From Prevotella melaninogenica (GTDB taxonomy: Bacteria > Bacteroidota > Bacteroidia > Bacteroidales > Bacteroidaceae), in assembly GCF_018128065.1 (NCBI RefSeq), contig NZ_CP072359.1:248001-312000 (forward strand): a stretch of 64,000 bases of DNA. The letters are read 5' to 3'. Shown here in pieces: positions 27,750 to 37,700 of this stretch (position 1 is the stretch's first letter; every line of letters begins with the position of its first letter). The position numbers and the translations under genes were made by a program. Under the pieces are notes generated by a model, which saw only the letters and a list, made by a program, of their open reading frames with translations, was not told the DNA's origin and did not search any database.

Positions 27750-30608
27750 TTACTTAAAGGTATGTTTACCTTCTTGCGCAGCAGGTTTAACGATAATCTC
27801 ACGCTGCTTAGCATTTGTCATCACTTTCATAGCCACAGCTGTGATACCTTGTGGTGTGAGCGTCTTAAACACTGGTGCAGAAGCGGCGTTGTCATTTGGA
27901 GATAGTTCGTTGCCTGTCTCAGCATAGATGTTCAACAACGCCATCCACACTGATGGATCACTGTTAGACTGTGATGCTGCACTTGTCTGCTCTTCATCAA
28001 CTGCCAACGGAACCATCACAGCCTTAAACTCATCAGCGGTGAAACGACCAGTCTTCACATCCTCAAGAATACTATAAACAAGGCTAAGGGCTTTGTCAGC
28101 ATTCTCTTTCGCAGTAGAAAGATGGATGTTAAGACTCACGCCAGCTACTGGTTGTGAGGTATAGTTGCTCTGTACGCCTACTGTATAGGTAAGGTGTTCC
28201 TTCTCACGCAATACATCAAAATAACGACGCTCCAAGATTCCACGCATCACTTCCAAAGCAGCCTGCTCACGATCAGAAAGTTTCAGCTTATTAGCAAAAG
28301 AAATCTCGATCTCAGCCATTCCACCTTCAGTTTCTGTCTCGAAAGTACGCTTAATGACTGGCGTAGATGAAGAGAAGTCCATTGGCTGGATTGCTGTCTT
28401 CATAGGCTTGCCTTCTCCCTTGAGAGAACCAATATAGCGGAGGATCAACTCTTTTGCCTTTGCTTCTGGAATGTCACCAATAAGACAATAGGTAAAACGT
28501 GACGCATCACCAAGATGCGCCTGGAACTGTTCCTGCAACTTATCAAACTGAACTGACTTAAAGAAAGCCTCATCCTGACGTGGATTCATTGCACTAACTG
28601 GATAAAGCAACTGTTGAATAGAATCCTGTACAGCTGCCATACCTGTCGTAGCACGATTCTCATAGACGTAGAGGTTACGCTGGATGTACTTATCAAAGGC
28701 TGACTTTGAGAAGTTCTGACGTGAGAGAATCAAGTGTAAATAGCTAAAGAAATCATCAGCATTGTCAACAGGCGCATTACCACCCACGCCATCACTGTAG
28801 TCTTCCAGAGAGAGAGAAAGATTAATATTCTTACCCTGCAGCCACTGTGCTAACTGATTTCGGTTGTAATTATATACACCTGACTGCATCAAGAGTGAAC
28901 GCATTGCATTATAGTTAGCAAGTTCTTGTGCTGGAACAATAGACTTTCCACCTTCTGCAGAACCTGCAAAGAGGAACTGACCACTCAGCTCCGGAACGTT
29001 ACGATAAAGAACTTTCGCACCATTAGAGAGTGTCCACTCCTTTGCCTGCAAAGTCTTCAACTGCTTTTCAGAAACAATCTTTCCTCCTGTCAGAGGGAAG
29101 TCAATCAACTGACTGATAGGCTTCATACCATCAGCACGAGCCATATCGCTGAATGAACTCTTACCCTTCAAGGCTGCCATAAGGTTATTCTCAGTGATAT
29201 TCATCTCACCCTGTGATTTAGAATAGGTAACAAAAGCGAGGTTGTTGTCATTAAGCAATGACTTCATCCAAGCATTCATATCCTCTACTTCCAACTCAAC
29301 TAAGGTCTCAAGATTACGGTTAATTTGTCCGCGGAAGTCTTGTACAGGAATATCATAGAGGAAGTTCTGACGGAAAAGCATTAAAGCATTGTCTGGTGTA
29401 CCTAATCCTTTTGCCTCAAGAACATCCTTCATTCCATTGTACATCTTTTCCTTCTCAGCATTGAACTCAGCAGCTGTAAAGCCCTGGTCGCGCAGGTTGT
29501 CACGCACAGCCAACATCTGCTGAAGCGCCTTCTGTTCATTGCCCTGATATGGAACCATATCCCATGCCATCTGATAATAGTTTCTTACCAGTGGGGAGAG
29601 ACTTACCTCAGCTGCAATGTAACTCTCCTTATCTGCATTCTTCAACATCACAAAACGTTTTGGAGCTAATGTATTGAAGAACTTAGTAAAGATAAACTGG
29701 CGCACACGATCCTCTTCTGAAGCGTTGCCCTTCACCTCATAGCGTTGATAAAGTCCGAAAGAAGTACTCTTGTTCTCTGGGTCAATGAAACGCATATAGA
29801 GCGGTGTTGCATTATCAGGAATCTGTCTTGTCTGTGGATCTACAGCAGGGGCCTGCTTAGCTGGTAATGTCTTGAAGACTGTCTGGATATTCTTCTCCAT
29901 CTGGTCAACATCAACATCACCGATAACAGCGATAAACTGCATATTAGGACGGTACCACTTATCATAGAACTGCTTTACCTGCTTCTGCTGAAAGGTTTCC
30001 AGTATCTTCTGTGAACCAATCACATTATGAGTTGCATAACCTGCATGATTATAAACAACAGGTGCGATAGCATCTGTCAGACGACGGTCTACTCCCGAAC
30101 GATGACGCCATTCCTCAAGGATAATACCACGTTCCTTTTCGATATCGTTAGGGGTCATCTTGACGCCATGACACCAGTCACGGAGCACCCAAAGCATATT
30201 CTCATTAAGCTTCGCATCATTGGTTGGCACATTGTGAACAGCATAACGCGTATCATCAACACCCGTGAAAGCCTCAAAGTCATTGAGATTATTACTGCGA
30301 AGGAAGTTCATCACACCATTAGGGAAGTGATCTGTCGTGTTGAAAGCTAAATGTTCCAACACGTGCGCCAATCCCATTTCCTCATCATTCTCCAAGATAG
30401 CTCCGACGTTCTGGTAGAGATAATACTGTGCTTCACCCGTAGCAGAACCATCATTGTAGATATAATAAGTAAGTCCATTTGCCAGTTTTCCCTTTTTAAG
30501 TCCTTTCATCTGCGCATTGGCAGTACTGAGGGGAAAAAGCAAAAAGCCTATGAGCAGTGCCACTGGCACGCTCGATAGGCATTTAATGATATTCTTGAAC
30601 ATAGTCAT
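27750..30608 (-). CDS. Secreted M16-family (insulinase/pitrilysin) zinc protease
   Basis: A 952-residue protein made of two M16 halves, as in full-length pitrilysin-type enzymes. A signal peptide ends near STANAQ, so it acts in the periplasm or outer envelope. The inverted zinc motif HVLEH is at 82-86, followed by RGIILEEWRHRSG, where the third Glu ligand lies. The second half (from about 510) lacks the motif, as expected for the non-catalytic partner. M16 enzymes degrade peptides held in an enclosed chamber. It is the last gene of the SusC/SusD operon, which suggests it digests imported peptides. Confidence 0.88.
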   Translation of the reverse strand: MTMFKNIIKCLSSVPVALLIGFLLFPLSTANAQMKGLKKGKLANGLTYYIYNDGSATGEAQYYLYQNVGAILENDEEMGLAHVLEHLAFNTTDHFPNGVMNFLRSNNLNDFEAFTGVDDTRYAVHNVPTNDAKLNENMLWVLRDWCHGVKMTPNDIEKERGIILEEWRHRSGVDRRLTDAIAPVVYNHAGYATHNVIGSQKILETFQQKQVKQFYDKWYRPNMQFIAVIGDVDVDQMEKNIQTVFKTLPAKQAPAVDPQTRQIPDNATPLYMRFIDPENKSTSFGLYQRYEVKGNASEEDRVRQFIFTKFFNTLAPKRFVMLKNADKESYIAAEVSLSPLVRNYYQMAWDMVPYQGNEQKALQQMLAVRDNLRDQGFTAAEFNAEKEKMYNGMKDVLEAKGLGTPDNALMLFRQNFLYDIPVQDFRGQINRNLETLVELEVEDMNAWMKSLLNDNNLAFVTYSKSQGEMNITENNLMAALKGKSSFSDMARADGMKPISQLIDFPLTGGKIVSEKQLKTLQAKEWTLSNGAKVLYRNVPELSGQFLFAGSAEGGKSIVPAQELANYNAMRSLLMQSGVYNYNRNQLAQWLQGKNINLSLSLEDYSDGVGGNAPVDNADDFFSYLHLILSRQNFSKSAFDKYIQRNLYVYENRATTGMAAVQDSIQQLLYPVSAMNPRQDEAFFKSVQFDKLQEQFQAHLGDASRFTYCLIGDIPEAKAKELILRYIGSLKGEGKPMKTAIQPMDFSSSTPVIKRTFETETEGGMAEIEISFANKLKLSDREQAALEVMRGILERRYFDVLREKEHLTYTVGVQSNYTSQPVAGVSLNIHLSTAKENADKALSLVYSILEDVKTGRFTADEFKAVMVPLAVDEEQTSAASQSNSDPSVWMALLNIYAETGNELSPNDNAASAPVFKTLTPQGITAVAMKVMTNAKQREIIVKPAAQEGKHTFK

Positions 30609-30611
30609 TGT

Positions 30612-31898
30612 TTACTTTTCAAGGAGTTCGAGTGTAGAGAGCTTCTGCTTGATTGCCCCCTGCAACATAGCTTGTGGCATCTCCATATTCTCCAAACGAA
30701 GTGTCTCAGCAAATGCCTGGTTATAGTATTCACGTGCCTTGGTATAGTTCTTCAACTCACGATAAGAGTCGCCAATCATTACCATATAGTTTACACGGTC
30801 CATCACAGCATCCTCCTGTGCTAAAGCTTTCTCTGCCCACTTGATAGCTACTTCATGATCCTTAGCCTTCAAACTCTTACCAGCTGCCATATAGAGGTTC
30901 TGTGCAGCCTTACCATAGTCAGCAGAACGGAGGTTATTCTCCATCTTACCGAAATAGGTCTCCATAGCTTTCACATAGCCATTCACATCCTTATTCTTGT
31001 ACAAGTTGAAGAGAGCATCAAAGTAAAGCTTTGCCTTCTCGTAAGCAGTAATACCTGTCAGGCCAACAACCTCGTATGCCTTTGCATACTGGCTCTTTAC
31101 CTTCTCAACATAATCCTTATACTTTACGTTGCCATCCTTTGCCATATCCTCAGCAAAGATGTCGTTAGCCTCAACAATATAGTAGGCAGGTGCCTTACCA
31201 AGTTTCTTCATCCAATCATCAAGGTGGTCGTTCATAAGGTCAATCACATACTGCTTATGCTCCCTATCTTCATCACCCTCCAATGACAGAATGATACGAT
31301 AATCATTCTCATTGATAAGCTTCAATGGTGCCTTCGCAGCCACATAGTTCTTATAAAGTTTCTGTAGACGTGTCACCCACTTATCTGCATCCATACCCTC
31401 CTGTGCCTGTAAGAAAGATGGTGCTTTAAGAAGAAGTTGCTGCTGAACATCGAGATCGTTGTTATCAGCCTTATACTTATTGTAAAGTTCCTCAAAACTT
31501 ACACTCTCACCAGCAGCAATTTTAGCGGCATCCATAAGTTCATCCTTATCCATTGCACCTGTATTCACAGACAAAGCCTTGCCATCTGGTGCAATGAAAG
31601 CTACTGTTGGATAAGCAACAATTTTATAATTCTTAGCGATATCAACATTCTCACCCTTCTCAGCATCTAACTGCAAACTGATGAAATGCTCATTAAAATA
31701 CTTTCCAACTTCCTCCTGTGTGAAAACAGTCTTTGCCATCTTCTTGCAAGGAACACACCACACGGCATAGAAGTCAACGAAAACTATCTTATTCTCCTGC
31801 TTTGCTTGAGCCAAAGCCTCACTAAAAGTACCCTTGAAGAACTTAATTCCATTTGTTGCTTCTGTACCCTGCTGAGCATGCAATTGTACAGTCAACAT
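30612..31898 (-). CDS. Secreted thioredoxin-like protein with helical C-terminal domain
   Basis: A 428-residue frame. Thioredoxin fold at about residues 15-125 with FYAVWCVPCKKMA (Cys 48 and 51) and the cis-Pro region VAYPTVAF. The rest is helical and may be a TPR-like region (EVAIKWAEKALAQ, RVNYMVMIGDSYRELKNY). The first ATG (31898) leaves only MLTVQLHAQ of a signal peptide; the in-frame upstream codons read RRRYILLLVALL without an ATG, while an ATG exists one base out of frame. A missing A in ATGAAAGAAG would restore a normal signal peptide, so a frameshift or sequencing error is likely. It ends 4 nt before the M16 gene. Confidence 0.82.
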   Translation of the reverse strand: MLTVQLHAQQGTEATNGIKFFKGTFSEALAQAKQENKIVFVDFYAVWCVPCKKMAKTVFTQEEVGKYFNEHFISLQLDAEKGENVDIAKNYKIVAYPTVAFIAPDGKALSVNTGAMDKDELMDAAKIAAGESVSFEELYNKYKADNNDLDVQQQLLLKAPSFLQAQEGMDADKWVTRLQKLYKNYVAAKAPLKLINENDYRIILSLEGDEDREHKQYVIDLMNDHLDDWMKKLGKAPAYYIVEANDIFAEDMAKDGNVKYKDYVEKVKSQYAKAYEVVGLTGITAYEKAKLYFDALFNLYKNKDVNGYVKAMETYFGKMENNLRSADYGKAAQNLYMAAGKSLKAKDHEVAIKWAEKALAQEDAVMDRVNYMVMIGDSYRELKNYTKAREYYNQAFAETLRLENMEMPQAMLQGAIKQKLSTLELLEK

Positions 31899-32093
31899 TA
31901 AAAGAGCAACAAGCAGTAAGATATATCTTCTTCTTTCATATTTAATTTGTTTTAATAGGTTGTTTATTCAAGTTATCTTTTTACCATCGCATTGTTGTTC
32001 TTCGTTTCTGCCCCTACCACCATAATATGGGAAAGACGTACAAAATCAATGCTGAAAGTACAAATAATCGATTATAATATGTTTATATCAATA

Positions 32094-32567
32094 TTAGTCG
32101 ACGAGCAACTCATCATCAGTCACCACAACTTTAAAAATATCCTCCAACACAACCTCATGGTCTTGATTATAAACCTTGAGGGACAGACGATATCTACCGT
32201 TTGTTAACTGTTGCGTAGCCTCTTGTGTTACAACTATCAAGCCACCTGTCACTGAAATATTACCTTCTTTATAAAGTTTCATGAACATCTGTGCCTGTTC
32301 TTGACTGTCAGCCTTCACCCCAGATAATTCGTAATTGATAGGGTTAGTACCAGCAACACCTTGAATACGTGTTGAAACGAATGGTAACTTATTGATACCA
32401 CGCTCACTCGTTGCATCAACGTTATGGAAAGCGTTAAGAGAGTCGGGAGTAAATGATGCTCCCGTTGTTCTCAAATATCCTACATCCATTTTGCTGCATG
32501 ATACCATAAAACCTATTGTTAGAGCCACAAGGCACAGCAATGATATTCCTTTCTTCATCTGTTTCAT
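32094..32567 (-). CDS. Hypothetical lipoprotein of the SusC/SusD operon
   Basis: A 157-residue lipoprotein; the signal sequence ends GFMVSC with Cys 24. The mature part has a beta-rich middle (GINKLPFVSTRIQGVAGT, ISVTGGLIVVTQEATQQL) and ends in DELLVD. It probably sits on the cell surface or periplasmic face of the outer membrane. I do not recognise a named domain. It lies 3 nt downstream of the fasciclin gene, so it belongs to the same transcript and probably to the same uptake complex. Confidence 0.75.
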   Translation of the reverse strand: MKQMKKGISLLCLVALTIGFMVSCSKMDVGYLRTTGASFTPDSLNAFHNVDATSERGINKLPFVSTRIQGVAGTNPINYELSGVKADSQEQAQMFMKLYKEGNISVTGGLIVVTQEATQQLTNGRYRLSLKVYNQDHEVVLEDIFKVVVTDDELLVD

Positions 32568-32569
32568 TT

Positions 32570-33202
32570 TTAAAAGTCGGTTAAATTGAAGTCATAAACA
32601 AGTGAGTGAACCACTCCTGTGTTTGTTTCAATATTACATGAAGCAACATCCGAGGTCTTGGTTGTCGTTGGAGAAACCAAATGGATGCGCAAAGGTCCAG
32701 CACCCGGAACACTGTTGTAAGACTCACGGAAAGTGTAAATCCACAACTTGCTGCCCGATGCCATCTCAACAGTTTCACCACCCTTACCAATAGGCGTTGA
32801 AGGATTAGAAGACTTAACACCCTCCTTGAAATCATCAAGCATCACACGCTTGTTAGGCAAAACACTATTCAAAATAAACTTCTTGCAGTCAGCAACTGGG
32901 ATATCCGACACTCTCTCCATATGATTATCATAGAGATAACGACGAATACTATGATTCGTAGGACCAAAGAATGTGAAGTTCTTTCCGTACTGACTTGTAC
33001 CTTGGAAGAGCGACACTAAGTCGGCACGTTCTGCCATTACACGAAGGGAATCCCAATTATAGCTGTCCCCTTTGAAGTATTCCCACATCGTCATATCATG
33101 CTTTCCATTAGCAAGCCCAGTGTCGTCAAAGTTATACTGAGTACAACTGGAGAAGACTCCCATTGTCAGACACATTGTTATTATATATATAATCTTTTTC
33201 AT
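32570..33202 (-). CDS. Fasciclin (FAS1)-like lipoprotein
   Basis: The ATG at 33202 gives 210 residues and a lipobox (GVFSSC, Cys 20); the frame extends to 33244 but would place the signal internally. FAS1-like character: MWEYFKGDSYNWDSLRVMAE, LVSLFQ, FTFFGPTNHSIRRYL (matching the FAS1 FAPTNxAF box) and a later VLPNKRVMLDDF. FAS1 domains mediate adhesion or protein binding. It overlaps no gene but follows SusD by 41 nt, consistent with an accessory surface lipoprotein of the complex. Confidence 0.82.
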   Translation of the reverse strand: MKKIIYIITMCLTMGVFSSCTQYNFDDTGLANGKHDMTMWEYFKGDSYNWDSLRVMAERADLVSLFQGTSQYGKNFTFFGPTNHSIRRYLYDNHMERVSDIPVADCKKFILNSVLPNKRVMLDDFKEGVKSSNPSTPIGKGGETVEMASGSKLWIYTFRESYNSVPGAGPLRIHLVSPTTTKTSDVASCNIETNTGVVHSLVYDFNLTDF

Positions 33203-33243
33203 TATATCGAACACTTTTTGATTTGTATAATCCTTATCCATCA

Positions 33244-34791
33244 TTAATTATAAGCCTGCCAATAAGGTTTCTGGCGCAACAATGTATTAATGATGTGCCC
33301 ATCCTTATCCTGCCATGCATCCTTTGGAAGTGGAAGGAAGAGTGCACCACCTTGAATATCCTGATTAGTCAACAAGCGGAACTTACCCTGTAACTCTTCT
33401 TTCACATAGCCATTACGGATAACATCTGCATATCGTGCATCATTCTCACCGATAAACTCCTTTTCTCTTTCAAGGAAAATAGCCTTCTTCAATCCCTCAG
33501 TATCATAGGTTGAAGGATAAGAAAGCGCACCAGCACGTGAACGAATCACATTAAGATCAGCGATAGCCTTTGCTTCATTACCTAACTTTTGATAGCACTC
33601 AGCTCTCAATAGATAGAAATCAGCAAGTCTCCAGTAAACATAGTCAGCATCCACCGTACGGTAGGTCTTACCACTTGGAGAGTACTGATCGGCATCCATA
33701 ATCGCTTTTCTGAACTTATACATAATAGCATAGTTCGTTCCATCAACTTCGTGTGAGGTTCCCCAATCATAGAAGAAAGCCTGCAAACGCTGATCTGTAG
33801 CATCAGGGAATAAAGACTCAACAGTTGAAGCATAAAGCTGATAAACACTACTTGAAGGTAAATCTGCCAACGTCTGATCTTCTCTAACAGGCCAGCTCAC
33901 AAAGTTTTGTGCCACCTCATTAGGTGAAACAACGTTCTCTGAGCGTGTCTTATCAAAGTACAAGCTGAAGATTGCCTCAGGATTAGGAGACTTCTCGTTA
34001 GATAAGTACGTACAGAGTTCCTCTGGAGAAGAACAAAGCTGATAGTTACCCACGCGACCATCGATAAGCTGTGTAGAGTAATCAATAGACTTCTGATAAT
34101 CCTCCTGTGCATTACCCTGCAACTTATAAAGTTCTGTTACACTGCCCTTCCACGCATAAATCTGTGCGAGCAAAGCAGCAGCAGTACCCTTTGAGGCTGT
34201 CTGACGGTTAGTAATTGAAACACCATTTAAATCCGTCAACTTATCCCACGTTGGCAAAATATCCAATGCTTTCTTAGCATGTTCTATCGCAGCGTTAAGC
34301 ACATCACTCTGAGAAGACAAAGAGTAAGGTTTTATCTCTGTTGAATTCTCTGTTATGATAGCCTCACCATAACGCTGAGCCAAGAGGAAATAAGATAATC
34401 CAAGAGCGAATTCAGCTTGCCCAACATGATACTTCCGACGATCTTCTGTTAAATCACTTGTCTTATCTATATTATCAAGCAACAGATTAGCTTCAAAGAT
34501 AATGTCATAAAGACCCTTCCATGAATATTCGCTTGTAATCACTGTTCGTGGATTCCATTCACGCAACTGCTTACCATCCAAGATTTTATCAGCTTTCATA
34601 CCAGCTGTTGAAAGAACGTAATTATTACCTACAACAGTGTTAATATAATATAGAATAGAAGTGGTTGTTGCATTCAGCTCTTTCTCCTTATTAAACGAGT
34701 TGCTGTAAGTCAATCCGTTCTCTGGCTGCAAGTCGAGGCTGCAAGAAGACAGAAGACAACCACATAGTGAGAGTATTATAATCTTCTTCAT
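33244..34791 (-). CDS. SusD/RagB-family surface lipoprotein
   Basis: A 515-residue nutrient-binding lipoprotein that caps its SusC partner at the outer membrane. Lipobox CLLSSC places the lipidated Cys at 17. TPR-like helices typical of the family are present (RKYHVGQAEFALGLSYFLLAQRYG, RLADFYLLRAECYQKLG, LNVIRSRAGA). The C terminus holds FLEREKEFIGENDARYADVIRNG, a usual SusD ending block. It starts 5 nt after the susC stop, so the pair is cotranscribed. The substrate is unknown; the downstream protease points to peptides. Confidence 0.92.
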   Translation of the reverse strand: MKKIIILSLCGCLLSSCSLDLQPENGLTYSNSFNKEKELNATTTSILYYINTVVGNNYVLSTAGMKADKILDGKQLREWNPRTVITSEYSWKGLYDIIFEANLLLDNIDKTSDLTEDRRKYHVGQAEFALGLSYFLLAQRYGEAIITENSTEIKPYSLSSQSDVLNAAIEHAKKALDILPTWDKLTDLNGVSITNRQTASKGTAAALLAQIYAWKGSVTELYKLQGNAQEDYQKSIDYSTQLIDGRVGNYQLCSSPEELCTYLSNEKSPNPEAIFSLYFDKTRSENVVSPNEVAQNFVSWPVREDQTLADLPSSSVYQLYASTVESLFPDATDQRLQAFFYDWGTSHEVDGTNYAIMYKFRKAIMDADQYSPSGKTYRTVDADYVYWRLADFYLLRAECYQKLGNEAKAIADLNVIRSRAGALSYPSTYDTEGLKKAIFLEREKEFIGENDARYADVIRNGYVKEELQGKFRLLTNQDIQGGALFLPLPKDAWQDKDGHIINTLLRQKPYWQAYN

Positions 34792-34796
34792 TTCTT

Positions 34797-37700
34797 TTAG
34801 AATTTTAAGTTGAGACCCAAAGTAACCTTTCTATTCAATGGATACTGTGTTCCATCATCCTTACCAGTATAAGGATTGATAACCTCTGGGTCTACTCCTG
34901 AATAATTGGTAATCAAGAACAGATTCTCTCCGCTGAGATAGACATTAGCATCCTTGATGAAAGAACCCTTTAACCAGTTCTTTGGTATCTGATAACCAAT
35001 AACCAACTGCTTGAGTCGCAAGAAGCTGATATTTTCAATGTTGGAATCTACATTACCATCAAACTGACCTACATAATCCTTATCAGCGAACTCAAGGGAA
35101 GGATATTTTGCGTTTCTGTTGCTTGTAGTCCAGAAGTCGCTACGACGGAAGTAATTCATGATGACACCAAAGTCCTTTGTAAAGGTAAAGGCACTGTTCT
35201 TATACATATTCATTACCTTACGGCTAATAGTATAGCTGAAGAGTACATCAAGACTCAATCCCTTCCATTCCAAATGGCTATTCAAACCACCATAGGCAGC
35301 AGGAAGTGTGCTACCAGCATAATAGAGGTCCTTGTCATCTATCACACCATCATAGTTCTGGTCCTTAATCTTTCTTCCACCCACACGCAATGGATTGTTG
35401 ATAGACTGGAAGTAAAGTGGAACCAGCTTACCTGATGCATTAGGATACATAGGAATATCTTCTTCCTTCTGAACGATTCCCTCATCCTTGAAAGTATAGA
35501 TACCATAGACTGGACGACCTAAGACTTTGTCGTTAAGGTCTTCACCATTATATGTCTTACGCAGCATATTCTTATTATGAGAAAGGTTGAAGCCGATGCT
35601 CCAATTCCAATTCTTCTTGCGGATAACATCATACTGTGCCTCAAACTCAATACCCTCGTTAGAGATAGCAGAAGCATTGTCCCACATATTGTTAGCAAGG
35701 AAAACATTACCCGGCAGATAAGACTGCATCAATAGTTTACTTGAATACTTATAGTAATAATCAAGTTTGAACTTCAATCGATAGTCCAAAAGTTGTAAGT
35801 CAAGACCGAGGTCATACTGGTCACTTTCCTCCCAAGTAAGTTTCTTATTAGCCATAGACTGTGGGATAAGACCTAACGAACCGTTAAAGATATTACTCTC
35901 CTCCATCACGCCCAATGCCAAGTAAGGCTCTTGGAACTTCTGTCCAGACTTACCCCAAGAAGCACGGAGCTTACCAAAGCTTAACCACCAGAACTTCTTC
36001 ATGAAACGCTCTTCACTGAATGCCCAGCCAAGACCAACAGAAGGGAAAGTACCCCAACGTACATCTTTACCAAACACACTTGAACCATCCGCACGGATAG
36101 AAAGTTCAGTCATATAACGTTTCTTATAACTATAAGCAGTACGACCCAAGAAACTGAGTAATGCCTGTTCCTGTTGATTAGTAAGGAAGCTCTGTGCAGC
36201 TCTTATGGTTCCTCCATCAGTGATGAGTGACGGCCAGCCCTCACCAGCATACTTAATAGAATTGGTAGGACCACCCTTTGCTGTACCACTTAAATTTTGC
36301 AGCAAGTCATAGTTATAAGTCATACCAGCCATCAACTCCAACTTATGTTCACTTGGTAATGCCAAGTTGTAAGTAAGAATGTTCTCTGTCTGAATATTTG
36401 TCATTGCAATATTAGAAGCCTGAACCTCAGACTTCTTGTCATACTTCAAGTAATCAGGTGTGAATGTGTAAACACGAGTGAAGTAATGGTCCAGCGAATA
36501 AGTAGAAGAGAACTTCAGACCTTTCAAGATGTTGTAGTTCAATCCCACACTCAAACGAACATTATAGTTTGAGTTGGTCTTATCAATATCTCGCAACTGC
36601 CTCAATGCTATTTGCTCTGCAATACTACCCTTACCTGGCAAGAGCGTCGATGTACGTTTCGGGTCAAATGTCAATCCCTGCACACGACCTCCATCTGCTC
36701 CTGCCTTTTGAGTTGCGTACGTTAGGTTGATACGTGTGAAAGCACTTAGCTTCGTTGAAAGATTGAAATCGAGGTTGCTCAACAAACTGAAACGACGGAA
36801 GTTAGAACTAATCATAATACCAGTCTCATCATAAACACCAGCATTAACCATATATCTAATATTATCCGTACCACCAGCTAATAACATATCAGCCTTAGTC
36901 ACCTTACCAACACGAAAAGCATACTTCCACCAGTTTGTTCGGTTATTATAGAAGGTGTTAAGTGAGTCCTGCGCAATACTCGGCAGACGGCGATCAGAAT
37001 CCAACACCTTACCATTACGCCACAGATAATCGTATGATCCATCATTATCAGCATCCCAACCGTATGAATCCTTATAAGAACCTGGATAAATCAACTTATC
37101 TGTCATGTAGTCATAATGAGCACCTCTCTGCTTCTTAGCAAGAAGGAGAGCTATATCACGCTCACCCTTACCAAGTGTTTGCATTGGTGTACTTGGCAAC
37201 CAAGAAAGAGACTGTGACACATTAAAACTCACCTCAGAACGTCCAGACTTACCTTTCTTTGTAGTAATGAGGATAACACCATTACCAGCACGTGAGCCAT
37301 AGAGTGAAGCTGATGCTGCATCCTTAAGTACTTGTACAGACTCAATACTTGAAGGGTCAAGTCCAGCCAAAGGATTAATACCACCAGTGGCTTCACCAGC
37401 ACTACCAGATACTGGTATACCATCAATTACATAGAGCGGAGTACCATCATTGATACCCTTCTGATTTAGAGAGCTAAAGCCACGAATTGTGATACGAGAG
37501 CCGCCTCCACCAGGAGAACCTGATAGGTTGGTTACATCCACACCTGCCATACGACCTTGCAAAAGGTTCTCAATACTTGCTGTTGGGGCTTTCTGCAAAT
37601 CTTCAATTTTAACAGATGCGACAGCACCTACCTGCTCACGTGTGTTACGCTTACCATAGGCTACAACAGTCACCTCTCCCATTGCAATAGCAGAAGAAGT

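Noticed and set aside
31992-32207. Plus-strand ORF opposite the lipoprotein gene
   Set aside because: Overlaps the supported lipoprotein gene on the minus strand, with no promoter or family features.
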